From Treponema sp. (lineage in GTDB: Bacteria; Spirochaetota; Spirochaetia; Treponematales; Treponemataceae), in the NCBI GenBank assembly GCA_016294035.1, contig JAEDCT010000024.1, positions 1 to 37,567 on the forward strand: a DNA stretch of 37,567 bases. The letters run 5' to 3'. Made by a program: the position numbers and the translations under genes. The notes beneath the pieces are model-generated. The model searched no databases and was not told the DNA's origin. It saw only the letters and a program-made list of their open reading frames with translations. The first letter of the stretch is position 1; each line of letters starts with the position of its first letter. Below, one piece after another: positions 31,125 to 37,567 of this stretch.

Positions 31125-34100
31125 TTATTTTACTGCTGCAAGAACCTGACCAGAGAACACTTCCTGTCCCGGCTTAACATAGATTCCGCAAACTTCTCCA
31201 TCACAAGGAGAAAGCTGTGCAGTTTCCATCTTCATAGATTCTTCAACAATAAGAACGTCTCCCTTCTTAACCTTGTCTCCAATCTTGGCAAGAATCTTCC
31301 ATACACTTCCAGGCATTGTTGAAAGCACTTCAGTTGCTCCATCTGGAACCTGAACTGCATCACTTTCAAGCTGATGGTGAACTTCGTAGTGATCAAGTCC
31401 CTTGTCTTTCCACATCTGCTTTTCAATGTTGAATGATTCAACCTGATGAGCCTTTGCAACCTTTGTTTCCTCTTCAATTGAAGCAAGATATTTTTCGTAT
31501 TCACCATAATCAAACACTGTTTCTTCAACTTCAACATTAAACCTGTCGCGCAGGAAGTCTTCACGGATTTTCAAGATTTCTTCAGCACTTACAGGATAGA
31601 ACTGAATCTGATCAAAGAAGTCCAGGAGCCATGGCTTACCTTCCCTGAATGATTTTGTCGGTCCCTTTGGATTCCATGTCTGAATTGTTCGGCCAAACAG
31701 CTGATATCCACCAGGTCCTTCCATTCCGTAGATTCCCATATAGGCACCACCAATACCAACTGCATTTTCCGGTGTCCATGTTCGGGCTGGATTGTACTTT
31801 GTTGTAACAAGGCGCTGGCGAGGATCAAGAGGAATACAAACCGGGGCTCCCAGGTAAACATCACCAAGACCCATAACAATGTATGTGGCACTGAAGATAA
31901 GTTTCTTAACATCTTCAATTGACTTCATGCCGTTGATTCTTCTGATGAACTCAATGTTATCCGGACACCATGGAGCATTCGGGCGAACATTTTCCTGATA
32001 ACGACTCATTGCCAGGATTGTCTGAGGGTCGTGCCAAGACAAAGGCATCTTGATTTTTCTGCTCTTGATTCTGAACTTGCTCAAATCCTGAATTTTAGAA
32101 TCATGCTCAACGATAAGGTTTACAAGTTCACGGATTGAAAGCTTTGTTGAATCAATATGAATCTGCAATGAACGGATTCCAGGAGTTGCATCAATCAATG
32201 GGATTCTCTTGTCTTCGATGATTGCCTGCTTGAGTGCATTTACACGGATTCGGAGTCTCATCTCAATTTCCATTTCACCGTACTCAACCATTACATACTC
32301 ATCACCAGCACAACGGATTACAAGCTTGTCCTTTCCATCCTGCTCAACTTTCTTGAGAACCGGATATGACTGTTCAATTTTCTGAGTTTCACTTTCCTTT
32401 TTAAGTTCAATTGATTTTCCCTCAGAAACAGCTTCAAGGAATTCTTCCTGATTCTTTCTGATTTTTTCTGCAGTTTCAATTGAAATAAAATTGAATCTTA
32501 CTTTAGTTCCCGGTGCAAGCTGACCATACTTCCACAGTTCACCAGATGGAATTGTTGCAGGACACACAAAGCCACCAAGACTTGGACCATCAGGACCAAT
32601 GATGATTGGCATGTCACCAGTCATATCAATTGTTCCTACAGCATAAGCAGTATCGTGAACATTTGATGGATGTAATCCGGCTTCACCACCGTCTTCGCGA
32701 GCCCATGCAGGGGTAGGTCCCATAAGGCGGACACCAGTTCTGTCTGAGTTAAAGTGAACTTCCCATTCAGTTTCTGTAAGCTGCTGCATGAATTCAGGCT
32801 TGAGGAATTCCTGAGTACAGTGTGGACCTGGAACAACGGAAATTGTGTTTGCAGTTCCAAGATATGCTGAATCAACACTTGCATTTGGGAATTCAATTGA
32901 CTCAGGCTTCTTAACATGAATCAAGTCACCCGTTCTTAGATTTCGTCCGGAATGTCCTCCAAAACCACCCAGAACAAAAGTTGATGCACTTCCAAGATAT
33001 TCAGGAACATCAAGTCCACCCTTGACTGCCATGTAGGCTCTAAGTCCTGTTGAAGCCTTGCCTAATGCAAGAACCTGATTTTCCTTTACTTCAACCGGCT
33101 TGTACATTGGAATTGCAACATCGTCCACAGTAGGAGCCATGTCTGCACCAGTAATACAAATTGTCATTGGAGCACGGAACTTATATTTTCCACCCTTGAG
33201 GGTAAACTCAAAGCCTGGAACACCGGCCTTGTTTCCAAGAAGAATGTTTGCAAGCCTGAAAGAGAAATTATCCATTGCACCACTTGGAGGAACACCAATA
33301 TCCCAATATTTGAGACGTGCAGGATAATCCTGAATTGTTGTCTGCAATCCACCGTCAAGAACTTCAATTGTGTTTTCTGAATATGTGAATCCGTCAAGCA
33401 TGTGAGTCCATACATCACCCTTCAGATAATTTTCAGTCTGGATGAATGCATGAAGATAATCGATGTTTGTTGTGATTCCGTAGATTTTTGTTTCTTCAAG
33501 AACTTTCTGCATCTTGCTGATTGCTTCTGCTCTTGTATCTGCATGAACAATTAACTTTGCAAGCATTGGATCATAGTTTGGAGATGTGACAACTGCATCC
33601 TTGATCCAGGTTTCAACGCGGGCATCCTTTGAGAAAATTACCTTGTCCAGCTTTCCGGCACTTGTTGCAAAATTTCTTTTTCCATCTTCAGCATAAACAC
33701 GGGTCTGAATGCTGACTCCCTTTGTGTTTCCGTAAAGAGAATCAAGTTTCTTAAGTTCACCGCAGGCTTCCTTGACCATCCATTCAACAAGGTCAATTCC
33801 AAGAACTTCTTCTGTAACACCATGCTCAACCTGAAGACGTGTATTTACTTCAAGAAATGAAAATTTTTCGCTCTTTGTATCATAAAGAAATTCAACTGTA
33901 CCTGCACTTCGGTATCCAACTTCCATAGCAAGACGCTTTGCAGCAGACTTCAATGCAGATCTGGTTTCCTCACTGATTCCAGGAGCAGGACATTCTTCCA
34001 TAACCTTCTGGTTTCTGCGCTGAACAGAACAGTCTCTTTCAGCAAGGGCAGCAACTTCACCATACTGATTTCCGAAAATCTGAACTTCAATATGCCTTGC

Positions 34101-34712
34101 CTTTTCAAGATATTTTTCAAGGAACACACCTGCATTGCTGAAGTTTGCCTGAGCAAGATGAGTACAAGTGTCATATGCCGACTTAAGCTCTTCCTCAGAA
34201 TAGCAAACCTTCATACCGATTCCACCACCACCGGCAGTACTTTTCAAGATAACCGGATATCCAATTTCATTTGCTGCCTTAACTGCTTCATCAATGCTTG
34301 AAAGAAGTGGAGTTCCCGACATCATTGGAACATTTGCTTTCTGTGCAATTTCTCGTGCAGAGTGCTTGAGTCCGAAAAGTTCCATCTGATCTGGAGTTGG
34401 TCCAATAAACACAATTCCATTCTTTGCACATTCACGGGCAAAATCTGCATTTTCACTCAGGAAGCCGTATCCAGGATGGATTGCCTCAACTCCATTTTCC
34501 TTTGCAATCTTGAGGATAAGCGGAATATTCAGATATGTCTCACTGACTTTTCCGTCTCCAAGGAAATATGCTTCATCAGCATTTGCTATGTGAAGACTGT
34601 CCTGGTCAGCCTGAGAATATACAGCCACAGATGTAATGCCCATCTTCTTGAGAGTGCGCTCAATTCTTACCGCAATGGCACCACGGTTTGCAATCATTAC
34701 CTTCTTAAACAT
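31125..34712 (-). CDS. Biotin-dependent urea/guanidine carboxylase
   Basis: 1195 residues, full length for urea carboxylase. Domains: biotin carboxylase about 1-445 (FKKVMIANRGAIAVRIERTL, KSTAGGGGIGMKV); KipA-like carboxyltransferase A-B about 460-740 (LDGGLQTTIQDYPARLKYW, PPSGAMDNFSFRLAN); KipI-like C-D about 815-1020 (RVNALKQAIIEDKRIPLIDA); C-terminal biotin carrier with EESMKMETA, biotinyl Lys near 1161. It makes allophanate from urea, or carboxyguanidine from guanidine in the related enzymes. Substrate cannot be decided from what I see. The start is the ATG at 34712, seven bases after AAGGGG; the ATG two codons upstream is too close to it. It is the last gene after the three ABC genes. 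No allophanate hydrolase or helper gene is next to it. Confidence 0.88.
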   Translation of the reverse strand: MFKKVMIANRGAIAVRIERTLKKMGITSVAVYSQADQDSLHIANADEAYFLGDGKVSETYLNIPLILKIAKENGVEAIHPGYGFLSENADFARECAKNGIVFIGPTPDQMELFGLKHSAREIAQKANVPMMSGTPLLSSIDEAVKAANEIGYPVILKSTAGGGGIGMKVCYSEEELKSAYDTCTHLAQANFSNAGVFLEKYLEKARHIEVQIFGNQYGEVAALAERDCSVQRRNQKVMEECPAPGISEETRSALKSAAKRLAMEVGYRSAGTVEFLYDTKSEKFSFLEVNTRLQVEHGVTEEVLGIDLVEWMVKEACGELKKLDSLYGNTKGVSIQTRVYAEDGKRNFATSAGKLDKVIFSKDARVETWIKDAVVTSPNYDPMLAKLIVHADTRAEAISKMQKVLEETKIYGITTNIDYLHAFIQTENYLKGDVWTHMLDGFTYSENTIEVLDGGLQTTIQDYPARLKYWDIGVPPSGAMDNFSFRLANILLGNKAGVPGFEFTLKGGKYKFRAPMTICITGADMAPTVDDVAIPMYKPVEVKENQVLALGKASTGLRAYMAVKGGLDVPEYLGSASTFVLGGFGGHSGRNLRTGDLIHVKKPESIEFPNASVDSAYLGTANTISVVPGPHCTQEFLKPEFMQQLTETEWEVHFNSDRTGVRLMGPTPAWAREDGGEAGLHPSNVHDTAYAVGTIDMTGDMPIIIGPDGPSLGGFVCPATIPSGELWKYGQLAPGTKVRFNFISIETAEKIRKNQEEFLEAVSEGKSIELKKESETQKIEQSYPVLKKVEQDGKDKLVIRCAGDEYVMVEYGEMEIEMRLRIRVNALKQAIIEDKRIPLIDATPGIRSLQIHIDSTKLSIRELVNLIVEHDSKIQDLSKFRIKSRKIKMPLSWHDPQTILAMSRYQENVRPNAPWCPDNIEFIRRINGMKSIEDVKKLIFSATYIVMGLGDVYLGAPVCIPLDPRQRLVTTKYNPARTWTPENAVGIGGAYMGIYGMEGPGGYQLFGRTIQTWNPKGPTKSFREGKPWLLDFFDQIQFYPVSAEEILKIREDFLRDRFNVEVEETVFDYGEYEKYLASIEEETKVAKAHQVESFNIEKQMWKDKGLDHYEVHHQLESDAVQVPDGATEVLSTMPGSVWKILAKIGDKVKKGDVLIVEESMKMETAQLSPCDGEVCGIYVKPGQEVFSGQVLAAVK

Positions 34713-34760
34713 TTTCATACCCCTTAAAAATCAATTCAATGTTTAGATAAATTTTAATAA

Positions 34761-35603
34761 TCAGTCACCAAGATCATTTTCATCTGACGGATGAAGCATG
34801 TTGTTTATCTTTCGTCGGATTTCGATGAACTCAGGTGTATCCTTCAAATCCAGAGTTCTTTCATAAGGAAGATATACAGGAACTTCTGCCATGATTCTTC
34901 CTGGTCGTGCACTCATGACGAATATTTTTGTGGAAAGGAATACTGCTTCCTCAATATCATGCGTAACGAAAATAATTGTTGGATGCTCGTCCTGCCAGAT
35001 TTTTCTCATAAGCTGCTGCATGATGGATTTTGTGTGCGGGTCCAGGGCACCAAAAGGTTCATCCATGAGAAGAACTTCAGGCTGGTTTGCTAGAGCGCGT
35101 GCAATGGCAACTCGCTGCTTCATACCACCGGACAATTCCTTTGGAAGACTTTTTCTGAACTGTGCCAAACCAATGATTTCAAGATACTTGTCAACAATCA
35201 CATCCTGTTCGGCCTTTGGCATTTTCTTAAGCTTGAGTCCAAAACGAATGTTGTCTTCTACTGTCATCCACGGGAAAAGAGAATAAGCCTGGAAAACCAT
35301 TCCACGGTCGCGGCCAGGTCCGTCCAATTCCCTGTCATCAAGAATAATTGATCCGCCAGAAATATCATCAAGGCCACCTATCATTTTCAGCAATGTAGAC
35401 TTACCACAACCTGATGGACCTACGATACATACAAATTCATTTTCAAGAACATCAAAATTTACATGGTCAATGGCAAGTGTATTTTTTTTTCCATCCTCAT
35501 AAATTTTTGTAACACCCTTTCCATAAATCTTGCTGTTTGCAACGCGGGCCTCAATAGGCTGATTCGGAACTTCTGCAGATTCTTTCTTCTTGCCAAAAAT
35601 CAT
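34761..35603 (-). CDS. ABC transporter ATP-binding protein (SsuB/TauB/NrtD type)
   Basis: 280 residues. Walker A GPSGCGKST, signature LSGGMKQRVAIARALA, Walker B VLLMDEPFGALD and the switch FVTHDIEEAVFLS are intact. This is the nitrate/sulfonate/taurine subgroup, which powers import with the adjacent permease and binding protein. The first 20 residues (KKKESAEVPNQPIEARVAN) are an extra hydrophilic extension. Its ATG overlaps the permease stop as ATGA (35600-35603), with the strong ribosome-binding site GGAGG inside the permease gene. The carboxylase follows after 48 bases. Confidence 0.95.
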   Translation of the reverse strand: MIFGKKKESAEVPNQPIEARVANSKIYGKGVTKIYEDGKKNTLAIDHVNFDVLENEFVCIVGPSGCGKSTLLKMIGGLDDISGGSIILDDRELDGPGRDRGMVFQAYSLFPWMTVEDNIRFGLKLKKMPKAEQDVIVDKYLEIIGLAQFRKSLPKELSGGMKQRVAIARALANQPEVLLMDEPFGALDPHTKSIMQQLMRKIWQDEHPTIIFVTHDIEEAVFLSTKIFVMSARPGRIMAEVPVYLPYERTLDLKDTPEFIEIRRKINNMLHPSDENDLGD

Positions 35604-36394
35604 TTTGTACCTCCTTCAGACCATTTGAACAGCTTCTTACCTGCAAATCCAAACAATCGGTCGAGAATAAGTCCAAGCAAACCAATTACAATGATTCCCT
35701 CAAAAATTGTTCCTGTTCTAAGATAGCGCTGAGCCTTGAGGATCTTATAACCAAGACCTGAGTTTGCGGCAACAAGTTCTGCAACAACCAGATATGTCCA
35801 GGCCCATCCCATCATCATTCTCAGTGTTTCAAAAAGACGTGGCATCATTCCGGGAATTAAAACCCTGAAAACAACATAGCGCTTGCTTGCTCCCAAAGTG
35901 TATGCCGCATTCACATAATCATCAGGAACACTTTTTATATCATCAGCAACCATTGGAATTAACTGGAACAATGTTCCGATAAAAATGACTGCGATTTTAG
36001 CTGATTCATCAATTCCAATCCAAACCATGATCAGAGGAACAAAAGCAGGAACTGGAAGATAGCGTAAAAATTCAACCATTGGCTGAATCAATGCTTCGAA
36101 AAATTTGAAACATCCGGCAAGGATTCCAAGAACAACACCAAGTGCAGAAGCTAAAATAAATCCAAGGAAAATTCTGTAACAGCTGATATACATATCTTCC
36201 CAGATCGCACCAGTAACAAAATCAGTATAGATACACTGAACTACCTTAACTGGAGATGGAAGAAAAACCGGATTGACCCATCCAAGAGAACTGCACATCT
36301 GCCACAAGCCAAGCAGAACAACAAAAGAAGCAACTGCCAGGGAGATATACATTTTCTTGTTAATATCTTTTCTTATTCTAAAAATACTTTTCAC
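35600..36394 (-). CDS. ABC transporter permease (SsuC/TauC type)
   Basis: 264 residues with about six transmembrane helices. The coupling-helix EAA loop NAAYTLGASKRYVVFRVLIPGMMPR is typical of nitrate/sulfonate/taurine permeases, as is the N-terminal LPSPVKVVQ. It starts with GTG at 36394, seven bases after AGGGG. It forms the membrane channel with the ATPase (4-bp overlap) and the upstream binding protein. The ligand is unknown; linkage to the carboxylase suggests urea, guanidine or a precursor. Confidence 0.94.
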   Translation of the reverse strand: MKSIFRIRKDINKKMYISLAVASFVVLLGLWQMCSSLGWVNPVFLPSPVKVVQCIYTDFVTGAIWEDMYISCYRIFLGFILASALGVVLGILAGCFKFFEALIQPMVEFLRYLPVPAFVPLIMVWIGIDESAKIAVIFIGTLFQLIPMVADDIKSVPDDYVNAAYTLGASKRYVVFRVLIPGMMPRLFETLRMMMGWAWTYLVVAELVAANSGLGYKILKAQRYLRTGTIFEGIIVIGLLGLILDRLFGFAGKKLFKWSEGGTK

Positions 36395-36416
36395 TTAAAA
36401 ACCCCTATTTGTTTCA

Positions 36417-36446
36417 GCCCCTGATTTTCAAGAAAAAACCAGAGGC
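36417..36446 (-). terminator. Intercistronic hairpin between binding-protein and permease genes
   Basis: Minus strand: 36446-36435 pairs with 36428-36417 over 12 bp (two G-T wobbles), loop of 6. No T-run follows, so it is more likely an mRNA-stabilising or partial-read-through structure favouring the binding protein, a common feature of ABC operons. Confidence 0.5.
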
Positions 36447-36472
36447 CAGCGTCAGATCAAACTGTGACAAAA

Positions 36473-37501
36473 TCAGTATTTCTTTGTATCTGGAACAGGG
36501 AAATCACCAATTTCATCAAGAACTTTCTTTGCATATTTTGCATTGATCATTCCAGTTACATCAGGACAGCTTTCGATCATCTTGATTGAATAAAGGAACT
36601 TTGCAACTTCCTGAACATCATAAGCAAGTGCAGTGTAATTCTGATCCTTTGATGACATTGACTCATATCCTTCCTTAGGACCAAAAAGCTTTGAACCGCT
36701 CATTGCAACCCACATTTCTTCTTCTGGAATGTCAGCACACTTTGCCATGTCCTTGATTGCCTTTTCTGGATTCTTGTAATAGAAATCAAGTGAATCATAA
36801 AGTGCCTTAACCATTGCAATCTTTACTTCTTCTGGAAGATTCTTGTTTACTGCAAGAACGTCTGCAATCAAACCTGGTGTGTCTTCTGAGTTTGTGAGAA
36901 GCTTGCAACCTGGGCGAGTCTGGGCTTCAGACAAAGTTGGTTCCCACAAAGCAGCTGCATCAACTGTATTTGCAAGGAAAGCTGGACCTGAGTCTGCAAT
37001 TGAAAGGTTAACAAACTTAATGTCATCCATTGTCAGTCCAACTGACTCAAGCCTCTTTGCCAGGAAGAAATGTTCGATTGTTCCATATTCTGTGGCAATT
37101 GACTTACCCATAAGATCTTCAAGAGAATTGATTCCCTCGCTTCCAACAATTCCATCAGCTCCATTTGAGTTATCCAGCATTGCAATAACTTCAACTGGAA
37201 CATTATTAATATATGGGGCAATTGTATCTGGCATTGCGATTCCAATTCCGTCAACCTGACCTGTAGAGAAAGCCATTACTGAATCTGAATAAACAGGGAA
37301 ATAAACAACCTCAACATCAAGACCTTCCTTCTGATAGAATCCCTCTTCCTGTGCAATGTAAAGAAGGTAGAATGCAGGATAAGGTGATGTTGCAAGCTTA
37401 TACTTCTTTCCTGAAGCTGCTTCAAGTTTCTTTGAACATCCTGAAAGCAAAAGTGAAGTTGCCAAAACAAATGACATTACAGTAAACAAAAACTTCTTCA
37501 T
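36473..37501 (-). CDS. ABC transporter substrate-binding lipoprotein (NMT1/SsuA type)
   Basis: 342 residues. Lipoprotein signal with LLLSGC, lipidated Cys near residue 22. The periplasmic-binding fold of the NMT1/THI5/SsuA group shows in YPAFYLLYIAQEEGFYQKEGLDVEVV, FSTGQVDGIGIAMPD, EDLMGKSIATEYGT and VDAAALWEPTLSEA. Such proteins bind aliphatic sulfonates, taurine, pyrimidine precursors, urea-related or guanidine-like ligands. The ligand cannot be read off; genetic linkage to a urea/guanidine carboxylase is the best clue. Start at 37501 (MKKFLFTVM) with AGGAG seven bases upstream. First gene of the operon visible in the window. Confidence 0.93.
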   Translation of the reverse strand: MKKFLFTVMSFVLATSLLLSGCSKKLEAASGKKYKLATSPYPAFYLLYIAQEEGFYQKEGLDVEVVYFPVYSDSVMAFSTGQVDGIGIAMPDTIAPYINNVPVEVIAMLDNSNGADGIVGSEGINSLEDLMGKSIATEYGTIEHFFLAKRLESVGLTMDDIKFVNLSIADSGPAFLANTVDAAALWEPTLSEAQTRPGCKLLTNSEDTPGLIADVLAVNKNLPEEVKIAMVKALYDSLDFYYKNPEKAIKDMAKCADIPEEEMWVAMSGSKLFGPKEGYESMSSKDQNYTALAYDVQEVAKFLYSIKMIESCPDVTGMINAKYAKKVLDEIGDFPVPDTKKY

Positions 37502-37514
37502 AAATAACTCCTAT

Positions 37515-37555
37515 AAAAAGTCAAGAAGATTGTTTCAACAATCGATTGACTTTTT
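37515..37555 (-). terminator. Leader hairpin of the ABC/carboxylase operon
   Basis: Minus strand: a 10-bp outer stem (37555-37546 with 37524-37515), small internal loop, 7-bp inner stem (37543-37537 with 37534-37528), two-base TC/GA loop. The outer 3' arm ends in TTTTT and is followed at once by the AGGAG ribosome-binding site. It could be a terminator or sequestering expression platform of a riboswitch whose aptamer lies beyond the window edge. Its core repeats one near position 120. Confidence 0.5.
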
Positions 37556-37567
37556 ACGCTGTTCCGT

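Overview
The window looks like chromosomal DNA from a gut or rumen spirochaete, most likely Treponema. This rests on AT-rich coding, a spirochaete-style CRP/FNR-like protein with two cyclic-nucleotide domains, many lipoproteins and secreted proteins, a rumen-type GH5 cellulase remnant, and hairpin-rich intergenic DNA. It is inferred from gene content and style, not from a marker gene. No rRNA, tRNA, CRISPR array, phage or intact insertion sequence was seen.

Left part (1-8.4 kb): a complete tryptophan operon on the minus strand, trpE, trpGD fusion, trpCF fusion, trpB, trpA, with the same order and fusions as the enterobacterial operon. The trpE promoter is covered by four contiguous 18-bp palindromes. 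A second promoter in front of trpB carries two copies of the same palindrome in nearly the same geometry, one position left empty. This looks like a trp regulon operator controlling two transcription units. A divergent AraC-family gene shares the trpE intergenic region and precedes a beta-propeller lipoprotein. Downstream of trpA are a coding-looking gene remnant and terminator-type hairpins.

Middle (9.3-16 kb): gltB and gltD encode NADPH-type glutamate synthase on the minus strand. A 19-unit AATTYAT heptamer array separates the two genes, and an attenuator-like terminator lies in the gltB leader. A 166-bp nested inverted-repeat element sits between gltD and the lipoprotein gene.

16-28 kb: mostly single genes. 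These are an AEC-family permease, a pyridoxamine/pyridoxal kinase, an MltD-like lytic transglycosylase with LysM, a discoidin-like lipoprotein behind the double-cNMP regulator, a PHP phosphoesterase, a small four-helix membrane protein, a cobalamin-type radical SAM enzyme with a CX4CX2C cluster motif, and a 1075-residue secreted TPR/transglutaminase-like protein. Several plus-strand genes have no Shine-Dalgarno sequence and a -10 box 6-7 nt before ATG, so their mRNAs are probably leaderless.

Right part (28.5-37.5 kb): a membrane diguanylate cyclase, a GH5 cellulase gene with a large in-frame deletion, a LuxR-type regulator behind a leader terminator, and a minus-strand operon of an ABC importer (SsuA/TauA type binding protein, permease, ATPase) with a biotin-dependent urea/guanidine carboxylase. 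Together these suggest import and ATP-dependent carboxylation of urea or guanidine. No allophanate hydrolase is present in the window. The operon leader ends in a terminator-like hairpin next to the first ribosome-binding site, right at the window edge.
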